From IMG/VR virus record IMGVR_UViG_3300017751_000150, positions 1 through 28,710 of that record: a DNA stretch of 28,710 nucleotides; one strand, written 5' to 3'. A program made the translations under genes and the position numbers. Shown in pieces: positions 20,342-28,710 of this stretch. The notes beneath the pieces were generated by a model. It did no database searches. It was not told where the DNA came from and saw only the letters and a program-made list of their open reading frames with translations. Position 1 is the first letter of the stretch. Each line of letters starts with the position of its first letter. This stretch comes from a virus.

Positions 20342-21025
20342 ATGGCAATTGTACCAGTAGGATTTAATGGGGCAATAAGCCCTAAACTAGATGTATGTGT
20401 TTCCCAGGATTGTAATACTATTACTTTCTCGGATGTTACATTATTGTCTAGTATAGCCAACCCGTATGGGTGGACTACAGATCTTTCAGAAGTTCCTAGA
20501 CCTAGAATCTTAACTGCGTTTAAAGAAATTAGAGTCATAGCTCAGGACAGTTCTGGAAATGAAATTTTAAATCTTATAGTTTATAACTCGCCAGCCATTA
20601 ATTTTTTTCCAAGTGTTGCTGACTTTAATGATAACATGCCATTATCTACAGCAGTTTGGGGACAAGATGATGGTCTTTACTCTTTTACGTATCAGTTTAC
20701 TTATCAAGACTCTCCTGGATTAATAGGAGACGGCGCTAATCAGTTAGCTCTTGCAGGTAATGTTGTTGAACAAAAGTTTAATAAACTAATATCTTGTAAT
20801 GCTGCAAATACGGTTAAAGATCTTTGGTTAAAATATTTAAATAATTGCTGCTCTTCTAACAGAGATGAAGCTCTAGAAGCAGAAGCTTTACTCTTTGCTG
20901 TAGAGGCAGCTGGAGCTTGTGCTGATGAATTTAGCGCTGGTAAAATAAAAGAAGCACTAGATAAGATTCTTACAATAGGATCTAGCTCGTGTAATTTGTG
21001 TAAATCTACAAAATGTAAATGCTAA
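20342..21025 (+). CDS. Structural protein with cysteine-rich C-terminus (227 aa)
   Basis: Start ATG 20342. Residues 1-125 are beta-rich (MAIVPVGFNGAISPKLDVCV, TITFSDVTLLSSIANPYGWT, FKEIRVIAQDSSGNEILNLI, YSFTYQFTYQDSPGLIG), followed by a helical C-terminal part (AANTVKDLWLKYLNNCCSSN, EALEAEALLFAVEAAGACAD, AGKIKEALDKILTIGSS) ending in CNLCKSTKCKC, a probable metal site. A beta head plus helical tail with cysteines suggests a fibre or adaptor subunit. The next gene starts within its stop (TAATG). No family recognised. Confidence 0.75.
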   Translation: MAIVPVGFNGAISPKLDVCVSQDCNTITFSDVTLLSSIANPYGWTTDLSEVPRPRILTAFKEIRVIAQDSSGNEILNLIVYNSPAINFFPSVADFNDNMPLSTAVWGQDDGLYSFTYQFTYQDSPGLIGDGANQLALAGNVVEQKFNKLISCNAANTVKDLWLKYLNNCCSSNRDEALEAEALLFAVEAAGACADEFSAGKIKEALDKILTIGSSSCNLCKSTKCKC

Positions 21026-22005
21026 TGGGAGCTTGCGGATGTACTAAAAAAGGAACTGTTTCAATGACTAGTCAACTTCCTCCAGGATGTGACTCTATTC
21101 TATCTATAGATACTAATGAAGTAGGAACAGAAACAATTATAACTATTACATTCTGTAGTGGGGCTATACAACAATTTAGTATTCCTCATGGCGAGGACGG
21201 ATCAGATGGTGCCCCAGGAGGCACTGGGGGTTCAGGAACTGATGGAAACGGTATTAGCGATATTACTGCAGAACAAGATGGTACTGAAGTTACATTGATT
21301 GTAACTCTTAATGATGGAGAAAATATTACCCTAACGTTTAACGTACCTACAGCTTCAGGTGCTTATATTGTGCAACATCTTAGTAACGGTAGTAACTCTC
21401 CTGAAGTTCTTAATGAATTTAGCACACTAGTTCTTAATGACATAACTGGTATGTTCTCCGCTATTAGAGGAGTTATTCCCGGTAATACAATTGTAAATGC
21501 AGGAGATACAATGCACTGGGATGCTGTATTTAATATAACTGCAAATAATCTTAGTCAAGTCCATGATGTTTTTAAACTTCTATATTTATGTGTAGGAAAC
21601 AATGACAATGAAGATGATAAAATCAGTAACCTATCTGGAAATCCTTCTAACATTACTATAAGTCCTGTCAAAAGTATTAATATAAATAACAGTTTGTCTA
21701 GCTTAAGCGTTCATGTTAATGTAGAAATGTCTAAAACAAACAGTACTACTAGAGATGAACTGATGGTAAAAGGAACAATGACTGTCTATGACAAAGGGGT
21801 AAGTACCCGTGCCAGTCATCTACTAACAGATTATGATGCTCCTACACAGGAAGTAGCTACAGTAGGAATTTACACTCTAACACTTTTTAATAGGGGAGTA
21901 GAAAATTATATACAATTAATAGGAACATCAGGTGGATTTGGGGACGAAGTAGCTATTCAACTTTCTCCTATTTACATGACAGTTACTAAAATACCAAAAA
22001 TCTAA
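21025..22005 (+). CDS. Collagen-like fibre protein (326 aa)
   Basis: I take the ATG at 21025, overlapping the previous TAA as TAATG, as for several neighbours; another ATG two codons upstream is possible. After a Cys-rich start (MGACGCTKKG) and an N-terminal beta part, residues about 56-76 form seven G-X-Y triplets (GED GSD GAP GGT GGS GTD GNG), a short collagen-like triple-helix segment. The rest is beta-rich (LIVTLNDGENITLTFNV, SINSLS-type strands) and Asn/Thr/Ser rich. Such trimeric layout is typical of phage tail or head fibres and appendages. It probably binds the virion with its N-terminus and projects outward. Receptor unknown. Confidence 0.75.
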   Translation: MGACGCTKKGTVSMTSQLPPGCDSILSIDTNEVGTETIITITFCSGAIQQFSIPHGEDGSDGAPGGTGGSGTDGNGISDITAEQDGTEVTLIVTLNDGENITLTFNVPTASGAYIVQHLSNGSNSPEVLNEFSTLVLNDITGMFSAIRGVIPGNTIVNAGDTMHWDAVFNITANNLSQVHDVFKLLYLCVGNNDNEDDKISNLSGNPSNITISPVKSININNSLSSLSVHVNVEMSKTNSTTRDELMVKGTMTVYDKGVSTRASHLLTDYDAPTQEVATVGIYTLTLFNRGVENYIQLIGTSGGFGDEVAIQLSPIYMTVTKIPKI

Positions 22006-22925
22006 TGATACAAAGACCAGCCATAATTACATTAAAATCAGCTGATATAGAGTTAAATTCTGACTCTAGAGGTACTAGTCTTTCATTAGGTTCTTCTAAA
22101 GCCGTTGACTACTTTCTTATTAAAGGTACTGCAACTCTTACAAGTAGTCTTACTATTTCATTTGATACTAGAACAGCATCTGAGGGTACTAGGCTTATAT
22201 TGGAATACCATGCTAATGTTACTTTAAATAGTCAGACTCTTACTATTGCTGGAAAAAGTATTCCAGCTAGACAGGCAAACAAGCCTATGACTATTGTAGT
22301 ATTGTTTGACGGTACTAATACAGTTGTTAACCTATTAAGTAGTGTAGAAGATAATCAAGAAACTATTAGTAATACTAACATTGTTGCTGACTCTATTACA
22401 GCGGCAGAAATTGCATCAGGAGCTATTACTTCTGCTGAGCTTGCTTCAACCTCTGTAACTACTGATAAGATAACAGATGTCAATGTTACAGCAGCTAAGC
22501 TAGCTACAAATTCTGTAACTACTGCTAAAATTGTAGATGGAAGTGTTACTGTAGAGAAGTTGGAAAACGAAGCTTTAGAGTCCTCAATATTTATACCTGT
22601 TCATTTTGATTATGCTAGTAAGGATACATTTTATTTTGCAATGCCTACTAAATGTGAAATTATTACTCTTATAGCTACTATTTCTGGGACAGCAATTGGG
22701 GCTACTCATGCGGCTACAATGACTATTACTAACGCTACTGCTGGAACTACTTTACTTTCAGCAGGTACACTTGCAGCAGCATCAGCAGCAGAAGGGTCAG
22801 AAACTTTAGTAAGTCTCTCTAATACTACTATAGCTAAAAGAGCAGTTTTAACATTTACCCCAGATGGATCACAGGGTACGGGAAAACTATTTATTACAAT
22901 AGGAGTACGAAGACTTGCTGATTAA
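22005..22925 (+). CDS. Fibre protein with repeat stalk (306 aa)
   Basis: Start ATG 22005 (TAATG). Residues 1-110 are a beta domain (AIITLKSADIELNSDSRG, TLILEYHANVTLNSQTLTI-type strands, MTIVVLFDGTNTVVNLL). Residues about 125-187 carry six to seven short repeats of the type S-V-T-T-x-K-I or A-I-T-S-A-E-L (for example ITAAEIASGAITSAELAS, VTTDKITDVNVTAAKLAT), the stalk repeat of many trimeric phage fibres. The last 115 residues (IFIPVHFDYASKDTFYFAMP to ITIGVRRLAD) form a beta-sandwich tip. It follows the collagen-like protein and may attach to it. Specificity cannot be read from sequence. Confidence 0.8.
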   Translation: MIQRPAIITLKSADIELNSDSRGTSLSLGSSKAVDYFLIKGTATLTSSLTISFDTRTASEGTRLILEYHANVTLNSQTLTIAGKSIPARQANKPMTIVVLFDGTNTVVNLLSSVEDNQETISNTNIVADSITAAEIASGAITSAELASTSVTTDKITDVNVTAAKLATNSVTTAKIVDGSVTVEKLENEALESSIFIPVHFDYASKDTFYFAMPTKCEIITLIATISGTAIGATHAATMTITNATAGTTLLSAGTLAAASAAEGSETLVSLSNTTIAKRAVLTFTPDGSQGTGKLFITIGVRRLAD

Positions 22926-22942
22926 TTTATTAAATTAATTTT

Positions 22943-23638
22943 ATGCAGGCAACAACAGGTTCTATATCAAAGATTAATATACCTCTCGTTTACAACAATG
23001 TTGTAGATGGTGACATTACTTTATCTGAATTTAATCAGAAAGCATATCATCTACAGTGTCAGTATAAAGACTTAGTTTATAAAATTACTAATAAGTGGAG
23101 ATATGGGATTTTCTGCCCAGAAGACAGCGAGACTATTATTGAAATAAAAGCTCTATTAAGAATTCTTATATGTTATGGTATAGAAACTGTTGGAATAGAA
23201 GCAGGGTCTACTTCTGAATTACCAGAAGCATATCAAGACTATTTAACCTTTAACGGTACAAACTTAAATGATAACTTTGGAGGAGTTCAATTATCTTTTC
23301 CTTCGCCTGTAAGTACAGGAGATTACTTCTTTCTTACAAGCCCTTTTACTAGTCAGTATTATGTATTAAAAGTAACTGAAGGTTTTTATTTAGGAGAAGG
23401 ACTTCTACCTCTTGATCTATTAGTATATCAACTTGATCAAGGAGATCCTATAATTCAATTTGGTACAGAAGGAATGCTTGAAGGATATATAGTTTTAGAA
23501 GTATTAGCAACAGGTAATCAAGAAGATTTAAATGATGCTATTACTGCAGAAGCAGGAGTAGAAATTATAAGCTCAGGCTTAACAGATGCTCAAATTATTA
23601 AAGTTGTTAAACGTATTGAAAAACTATTACAATGTTAG
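22943..23638 (+). CDS. Tail or fibre-associated protein (231 aa)
   Basis: Start ATG 22943, 17 bases past the fibre stop. The first half is helical and strand mixed (SISKINIPLVYNNVVDGDIT, FNQKAYHLQCQYKDLVYKIT), includes a Cys-rich section (FCPEDSETIIEIKALLRILI), and the middle is a beta part (NGTNLNDNFGGVQLSFPSPV, FFLTSPFTSQYYVLKVTEGF). The C-terminus is a helix (TDAQIIKVVKRIEKLLQC). Its stop overlaps the next gene by seven bases. Position between fibre and tail-ring genes suggests a fibre attachment or tail component. No family recognised. Confidence 0.7.
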   Translation: MQATTGSISKINIPLVYNNVVDGDITLSEFNQKAYHLQCQYKDLVYKITNKWRYGIFCPEDSETIIEIKALLRILICYGIETVGIEAGSTSELPEAYQDYLTFNGTNLNDNFGGVQLSFPSPVSTGDYFFLTSPFTSQYYVLKVTEGFYLGEGLLPLDLLVYQLDQGDPIIQFGTEGMLEGYIVLEVLATGNQEDLNDAITAEAGVEIISSGLTDAQIIKVVKRIEKLLQC

Positions 23639-24384
23639 CATTAGAAAAGATGATAGGGCAGCTTGAAGAAGCTATTAATGTAAACTCTGATGATACAGTA
23701 TTTAGTGATCGTTTACTTATAGATTTAATCAATCAAGCAAGAGCTGTTTTTATTCGCCAAGATTTAAATAAAAATAGAACTGCTGACCCTACAATTATAC
23801 AGGAACTACCTTGTGTAGAAATGGAGCCTACAACTGCAGCTCTTTGTGGTTGTTTAGATATTCCAGGAAACTGTCAGTTATTAAGATCTAAAGAAAAAAT
23901 TCCAGATACTATCGAGCTCAGCCACAATGATGGGATCTTATCTGTACGTCCAGTTCAGATTATCCAAGCTCCTTTTAGCTATGTAGACTATAAGAGAATC
24001 CCTCATATACACTATTCTAGGTTTACTAAAAATGTTATTTACGCCTTCTTGCTAGACGACTATATGTATTTATATTCTCCTGGACAAGAGCATTATGCAT
24101 TAATAGAACAAATACATATTAGAGGAATTTTTGAAGATCCTACAGAGGTAGGTAACTTTGTAAATAGCTGTGGAGACTCTTGCTTTACACAAAAAAGTAA
24201 TTACCCTGTAGCAACCTGGATGTTTGAAGCAGCTATCAAACCTCATGTCTTACAGCAAATGGCGTTAAAGACTCAGTCCATACTAGATAAAGATAATAAT
24301 GCTAATGATGATACAATTACAAAGCCTTCGCCTAGATTGTCTTCAGCAGCAAGAGCTCCTCAACAACAAGTTAAAAGCAAATGA
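23632..24384 (+). CDS. Ring/adaptor protein of the tail connector (250 aa)
   Basis: Start ATG 23632. The N-terminus is a helical ring-protein pattern (LEKMIGQLEEAINVNSDDTV, FSDRLLIDLINQARAVFIRQ), followed by a Cys cluster (PCVEME..., LCGCLDIPGNCQLL), a beta middle (SHNDGILSVRPVQIIQAPFS, NVIYAFLLDDYMYLYSPGQE) and a helix (MFEAAIKPHVLQQMALKTQS) before a disordered tail. This arrangement is that of crAss-like ring/adaptor proteins, which bind the portal and form the short tail. It precedes the IHF-like gene (ATGA overlap). The family level call rests on order and helix pattern, so is moderately sure. Confidence 0.75.
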   Translation: MLALEKMIGQLEEAINVNSDDTVFSDRLLIDLINQARAVFIRQDLNKNRTADPTIIQELPCVEMEPTTAALCGCLDIPGNCQLLRSKEKIPDTIELSHNDGILSVRPVQIIQAPFSYVDYKRIPHIHYSRFTKNVIYAFLLDDYMYLYSPGQEHYALIEQIHIRGIFEDPTEVGNFVNSCGDSCFTQKSNYPVATWMFEAAIKPHVLQQMALKTQSILDKDNNANDDTITKPSPRLSSAARAPQQQVKSK

Positions 24385-24908
24385 ACAGGAAGAAAGGAGC
24401 ACAAGGAAAAAATAATGCAAATGTAACGTCTCAAGACTTTTACAGATTTTATTATGACAATCAGCGTAAGCCGATACCTTATAGTAAAGTAAAAAATTTG
24501 TATAAAGATTTAATGGCAGGGATTATGGAAGTTATGCTAGAAGGAGATGATGCTATTATTCCTAGCTTAGGTACCTTTTCTATTAAATCTTATAAGCCAA
24601 AAATGTTTGATAAAGATGGTAACTTTATTAAACCTAGTATAGACTTTGGTAGAACTTGGAAATACTGGCGAGAGATATACCCTGGTAAGACAGACGAAGA
24701 AATTGTTGATTTAGATAATAAACCAGTTCTTCGATATGAAAATAGACATTCAAAAGGTTTAAAGTACATGTTCTACTGGGATCATAGTACTTTAGCTATT
24801 CGTGGAAAACAGGTTTATTCATTTAAGTCTGCTACTCAATATAACAGAAAGCTTAGTAGAGTTATAAAAAGCGACACTGAGGTTTCATTTCAATCTATAA
24901 CTTTATGA
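24381..24908 (+). CDS. IHF/HU-like protein, tail-associated (175 aa)
   Basis: Start ATG 24381 (ATGA overlap). Residues about 17-75 match the HU/IHF fold: helices TSQDFYRFYYDNQRKPIPYS and VKNLYKDLMAGIMEVMLEGD, then IIPSLGTFSIKSYKPK, the equivalent of the conserved IPGFGTF strand. The remaining 100 residues (WKYWREIYPGKTDEEIVDLD, then a basic end) go beyond normal HU length (about 90). An IHF-like gene at this place is a hallmark of crAss-like phages, where it is known as a structural ring component rather than a chromosome protein. Here it sits between two ring genes, which supports the structural role. Confidence 0.88.
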   Translation: MNRKKGAQGKNNANVTSQDFYRFYYDNQRKPIPYSKVKNLYKDLMAGIMEVMLEGDDAIIPSLGTFSIKSYKPKMFDKDGNFIKPSIDFGRTWKYWREIYPGKTDEEIVDLDNKPVLRYENRHSKGLKYMFYWDHSTLAIRGKQVYSFKSATQYNRKLSRVIKSDTEVSFQSITL

Positions 24909-25663
24909 GAAACGGAAGACTTGTATCATACAGAACTATAGCATCTAGCCTTCAAAGAGACTTTCCATTTGTTACTGAAACAATTAGCGATGAAGAAGTT
25001 ATAGAATGGCTAGGAGCATTTATGGGGCTTACTAATGCTCCGATAATGTTGTCAGACCAAACAGCTTTTCTTGAGCTATGTGACGGTAAGGCTCCATTAC
25101 CTTGTGACTTACATTTAATTATGCAGGTAGCAAAAACAAATGCAGAGACACTTGCAGATGGGCCTTGTGCTACTCTTAGTCCAATGAGATGGACTACAGA
25201 CAAGTTCCATAGGAGGTACCATGATAGTGAAAAAGATTTTCAAGTAAACTCTCCATACACATATACAGTTAATGATAACTATATTTTTCCTAATTTTAAT
25301 GATGGCATTTTAGCTATAGCTTACAAAGCGTTGCCTACAGACGATGAAGGGTTTCCTATGGTTCCTGCAGATGAACAATGGGTACAAGCTGCTATACATG
25401 ATATTGCATGGAAGTCTGCAAGAAAACTATGGTATTCAAATAAGATATCTACAGATAAGTTTCAAAAACTAGAACAGGATAGAGATTGGTATTTCTCTCA
25501 AGCTGTTACTTATTCTAGAATGCCATCTATAGATCAAAGAGAAGGAATTAAGAACCATAGACTACGATCAGTTACTGATGTAAATTATCATAATGATTTT
25601 TTCCGTAACTATCAATTACCCGAACATAGATATTTTAGAGGACAGTATCTCAATAACTCATGA
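24905..25663 (+). CDS. Second ring/tail tubular protein (252 aa)
   Basis: Start ATG 24905 (ATGA). The layout is helical at the N-terminus (SYRTIASSLQRDFPFVTETI, DEEVIEWLGAFMGLTNAPIM), a strand-rich middle (CDGKAPLPCDLHLIMQVAKT, YTYTVNDNYIFPNFNDGILA), then helices (QWVQAAIHDIAWKSARKLWY, ISTDKFQKLEQDRDWYFSQA), and a basic C-terminus rich in Arg/His/Tyr. This follows the pattern of tail tubular or ring proteins that surround the exit channel below the portal. It is directly coupled to the muzzle gene, sharing four bases (ATGA). Family level is inferred from order and pattern. Confidence 0.8.
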   Translation: MRNGRLVSYRTIASSLQRDFPFVTETISDEEVIEWLGAFMGLTNAPIMLSDQTAFLELCDGKAPLPCDLHLIMQVAKTNAETLADGPCATLSPMRWTTDKFHRRYHDSEKDFQVNSPYTYTVNDNYIFPNFNDGILAIAYKALPTDDEGFPMVPADEQWVQAAIHDIAWKSARKLWYSNKISTDKFQKLEQDRDWYFSQAVTYSRMPSIDQREGIKNHRLRSVTDVNYHNDFFRNYQLPEHRYFRGQYLNNS

Positions 25664-28600
25664 CAAATCAGAAGCCACATATAAATGATTATAAGGACGG
25701 ACTAAATAAAGACTTCAATGCGGAGTCTTTTCCTAGTTCCGCTTATGAGGATGCTCAAAATGTCCGCATATTTACAGATGGAGATGGATCAAGCCTTGGG
25801 GCTATACAAAATGTTTCAGGTAATAAACTGATAGCAAACATTTCAAGTATTATACCAGAGGTACCAGATGAAGCAGGAATCATAGGTATATGTCAGTTAA
25901 GAGATTCTATTGTAGTATTCTTAACAGAGAGCTCTGATCAAGAAGGAGGCCATGGTTATATTGTAGAAGTTGACTTTAACTTTCAAACTACTAGCGAGTC
26001 TCAGACTTCTGCAACCCTTATATATGACGATGAGGATTTAAGACTATCAAAACTATTTCCAATAGAAGCTATTGGTATGTTTGAGAATCCCAACTTTGAG
26101 AGAATATATTTTACAGACTACCAGAACCCGACTAGATCTATTAATATTAGAGATGCTCAAGTTAATACATATGATCCATCTGCTTTAAGCTTCTTTCCTA
26201 ATCCAGGTATCGATAGACCTGTTGTAGATAATATAAGTATAGGAGGGTCGCTAACTCCAGGTGTCTACTCTTACGCTTACTTCTTTACATCAGGAGGAGG
26301 AAACACTACAGTGCTCTCTTCTATGTCTCAGCAGATTCATATTATAACAGACGACGATAATCAAGAGGCTACTACAAATACTTATAAAGGTATCCCAGAA
26401 ATAACAGACGATGATTTTGTCACAACTAAGCAGGTGTCTGTTAGAATTCCTCTTAATAACCTACCTGCAGGTACTTATGAAACTGTAAGTCTAGTAGCTT
26501 TTCAAGTTAACGACTTTGGAGAACTTCCTATAGTTACTAAGGTAGGCGAAGCTGCTATTGGAGGAAATTTAACTGAGATATTTATGACTCACTCAGGTCT
26601 CGAAACTGGAGCTGAGATTGTTGTATTTGAAGAGTTTGTTACAGAGAACGTACCTTTTAAAACAAATAAGACATTTGGTATTAAAGATAATGTGCTATTC
26701 TGCGCTAACATAAAAGGATACGATGTTCAGGTTCCTACAGATATTAAAGAAGGATTAAAAGCATATAGGTATAAGCAAAGCAGTGATATTACGCATACAG
26801 ATGCAGACGGACTTCCTGATATATATAATAACCCATTCAATGATGAGTCTGGTTCTAAATTCGGTATGGAAGACGCTGAGTACAATACCTGGAAAAATGA
26901 ATACCAGTTTAAGTACCAACAAAACAGTGAGATTCTAGGAGGATCAGGTCAGTACATAAGCTACAAGTTTAGCCTAGAACGAATGGCGGGAGATGACTCT
27001 ACCAACAACGGCTCTAGTTTTTTTAATGTCTTTAATGCGAATCAACCTTTTGAAACTATAGATATTGATGACGAAGTTTCTTATGTAAATAGATCTTTTA
27101 GAAACTTAGCTAGCCCTTATAAAAGATTTCTTAGAGGATATAAAAGAGGAGAAACTTACAGATTCGCTATTGTATTTATTAATAAAGCAGGAGCAGCATC
27201 TACTGCTCAGTATATTGGAGATATTAAATTTCCAGAAATATCAGATACATGTGCATCAGTAGTAGGAGAGACACGGAATGGAACTCCTTTAAATCACTTT
27301 CCAGTATCATTGTCTAGAGGATATGCTGATAGCGGTACTATGCAATACAGTGACTTATTTTCTCTTGGGCTTGAGTTTAATCTAACACTGCCTGATGAAT
27401 TTATTCTTGATAATGAAATATCTCATTACCAAATCGTAAGATGTAAGCGTAAAGAAACTGATAAGACTAGACTAGCTCAAGGAGTTATTAGTAAATGGTA
27501 TGTGCCTTCATTTGGACAAGACGGCTTTGGTGAAGGGGCTGAAATCTCTACTGATATTCAAGATGATCCAAAACTATTTTATCCTATAGCTGAGTTACAA
27601 GATATTCCTGGACACCTAAATAGATATACAATTCATGATGATGATGAATCAGGAGATGGTATTAGCCCAAAGTTTGGGGAAAGAGCTGATTCTTTTGAAT
27701 ATAATTCAGAACAGAATCCTAATGTTGGAGGTATAGACGGATCAGACGAAATTTTATCTCCAAATGCTGCCCTAGGGTTTGATTTCACTTTAGATCCTGA
27801 TCTTAACTCAGATAATAAATCTGGTATTGGATACTCCGGTTCTAGAAGAAATCTAGTGGAGACCTCTGTAACATATCAATCTGCTGCTTCTGCTACTAAT
27901 ATAGTATCATTCTTTTGTCCTGAAATGACTTACAATCATTTTGTACCTCAGTTTAGAGACGGCATTGATTTTTTAAAAACAGTAGGATTTCTTACATATA
28001 CTTCAAAGTATAATACAAGTATTACACATGTTCCTTGGGGAACAGCAGAAGGAAGTAATAGGTTCAACTTTCCTTCTATACTTGTAAAGCCTTATACCCA
28101 GTGGGGCCACACGTTTTATTCTAATGATGATGATTCAGATTTTGGTACTATAGAAAACGGAACAGATGAGTTTGGTTTGGATAATAGAAGATACTTTAGA
28201 CCTAGATTAGGAGAAACTGGGAATAACTCGGCAGCCCGTGCAAACTATCCTGGATATGATGCTACAGAAGATAGTTACAGACAAATGATAACTAAAGCAA
28301 GACAAACTTCTAGATTAAACTGTCTTACTTTACACGAGTCAACTCATGATGATATTCATTTAAGTGAATTCAATTATGAGAAAATTTCATCTATGAAAAT
28401 AATGGCTCCAAAAACGTATTCTAATACTCCTACTACTAATTTAGGAGACTACAGATGTAGGAATTTAGCATACGAAGTAGGAAACGTTCATGTTGAAGGA
28501 GCTGAAAGAACTAGAATGGCTAGACACGGTACTCACTTACTATGTGAGTTAGGACGACTATCGGAAACCGATGCTTGGGGAACTGATACTGGAACTACTG

Positions 28601-28710
28601 GTAATGGTAAGTTTATAGCAAATGATTCTAGATTTGCAGCATTAGCTGGGCCAGCCTCTTCAAATCTTGCGGGCTCTACTTTTCTTATTGACTATACTCG
28701 TAGAATTACA
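25660..28710 (+). CDS. Large muzzle/tail stabilisation protein (partial, at least 1017 aa)
   Basis: The frame opens at ATG 25660 (ATGA overlap) and has no stop to the window edge, so at least 1017 residues are present and the C-terminus is missing. The N-terminus (INDYKDGLNKDFNAESFP, then YEDAQNVRIFTDGDG and LGAIQNVSGN) is the characteristic opening of crAss-like muzzle or tail-stabilisation proteins, which form the end of the short tail and contact the host surface. The body is beta-rich with Gly/Asn/Asp loops (LTPGVYSYAYFFTSGGGNTT, LPAGTYETVSLVAFQVNDFG). No enzymatic motif was noticed in the visible part. Confidence 0.85.
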   Translation, partial: MTNQKPHINDYKDGLNKDFNAESFPSSAYEDAQNVRIFTDGDGSSLGAIQNVSGNKLIANISSIIPEVPDEAGIIGICQLRDSIVVFLTESSDQEGGHGYIVEVDFNFQTTSESQTSATLIYDDEDLRLSKLFPIEAIGMFENPNFERIYFTDYQNPTRSINIRDAQVNTYDPSALSFFPNPGIDRPVVDNISIGGSLTPGVYSYAYFFTSGGGNTTVLSSMSQQIHIITDDDNQEATTNTYKGIPEITDDDFVTTKQVSVRIPLNNLPAGTYETVSLVAFQVNDFGELPIVTKVGEAAIGGNLTEIFMTHSGLETGAEIVVFEEFVTENVPFKTNKTFGIKDNVLFCANIKGYDVQVPTDIKEGLKAYRYKQSSDITHTDADGLPDIYNNPFNDESGSKFGMEDAEYNTWKNEYQFKYQQNSEILGGSGQYISYKFSLERMAGDDSTNNGSSFFNVFNANQPFETIDIDDEVSYVNRSFRNLASPYKRFLRGYKRGETYRFAIVFINKAGAASTAQYIGDIKFPEISDTCASVVGETRNGTPLNHFPVSLSRGYADSGTMQYSDLFSLGLEFNLTLPDEFILDNEISHYQIVRCKRKETDKTRLAQGVISKWYVPSFGQDGFGEGAEISTDIQDDPKLFYPIAELQDIPGHLNRYTIHDDDESGDGISPKFGERADSFEYNSEQNPNVGGIDGSDEILSPNAALGFDFTLDPDLNSDNKSGIGYSGSRRNLVETSVTYQSAASATNIVSFFCPEMTYNHFVPQFRDGIDFLKTVGFLTYTSKYNTSITHVPWGTAEGSNRFNFPSILVKPYTQWGHTFYSNDDDSDFGTIENGTDEFGLDNRRYFRPRLGETGNNSAARANYPGYDATEDSYRQMITKARQTSRLNCLTLHESTHDDIHLSEFNYEKISSMKIMAPKTYSNTPTTNLGDYRCRNLAYEVGNVHVEGAERTRMARHGTHLLCELGRLSETDAWGTDTGTTGNGKFIANDSRFAALAGPASSNLAGSTFLIDYTRRIT

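Noticed and set aside
22380-22570. Nucleotide-level tandem repeat in the fibre gene
   Set aside because: The repeats are at protein level (stalk motifs) and diverged at DNA level, so they are part of the fibre gene and not a separate repeat element.
4919-28710. Stop-codon reassignment, as in some crAss-like phages
   Set aside because: Large genes end with TGA and TAG as well as TAA, and no long gene is interrupted by in-frame stops.
1-28710. CRISPR arrays, insertion sequences, integrase or attachment sites
   Set aside because: No regularly spaced repeats, transposase or recombinase motifs, or tRNA-linked direct repeats were seen.

Overview
The window looks like part of a lytic, tailed, podovirus-like phage of a Bacteroidota host, most probably a crAss-like phage (Crassvirales) from the marine or flavobacterial side of that order. 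The main reason is the right-hand gene order: large terminase, portal, scaffold-like protein, major capsid protein, then much further on ring/adaptor protein, IHF-like protein, second ring protein and a very large 'muzzle'-type tail protein whose N-terminus (GLNKDFNAESFP, then DAQNVRIF) is typical of that group. Host-type signals agree: start codons lack clear Shine-Dalgarno sequences, and two sites match the Bacteroidota promoter (TTG, about 20 bases, TAnnTTTG). Genes end with TAA, TGA and TAG without any sign of stop-codon reassignment. The phage assignment is firm; the crAss-like placement is inference from gene order and recognised sequence style, not from a search.

Left arm (1-4683, all leftward). 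This is a set of small, mostly unrecognised genes: a partial gene at the edge, a 62-aa gene, tRNA-Arg(ACG), two small membrane proteins, two lipoproteins (59 and 184 aa), several soluble small proteins, and a DEDDy 3'-5' exonuclease with an added C-terminal zinc ribbon. Many are separated by strong hairpins or intrinsic terminators, so part of this arm looks like separately transcribed units rather than one operon. Three non-coding stretches (1311-1438, 1722-1903, 2458-2581) are rich in inverted repeats and may be structured RNAs or leaders.

Divergent boundary (4684-4918). A Bacteroidota-type promoter at 4863-4894 points rightward and starts the packaging and virion region.

Right arm (4919-28710, all rightward). 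A helix-turn-helix-like protein overprinted at its tail by a 97-aa gene, two small unknown proteins, TerL, portal, scaffold, MCP (followed by a terminator), a very basic small protein, two unknown virion-type proteins, a large beta-rich protein followed by a double hairpin/terminator, then a cassette of small proteins: two single-pass membrane proteins (holin-like), two very basic proteins and a DUF5675-like putative lysis enzyme. Next come two paralogous beta-rich proteins, a cysteine-rich protein, a collagen-like fibre, a repeat-stalk fibre, an unknown protein, and the tail ring/IHF/ring/muzzle block. Neighbouring genes are tightly coupled by TAATG or ATGA overlaps, so most of this arm is probably transcribed together, with terminators after the two probably most abundant structural proteins adjusting dosage.
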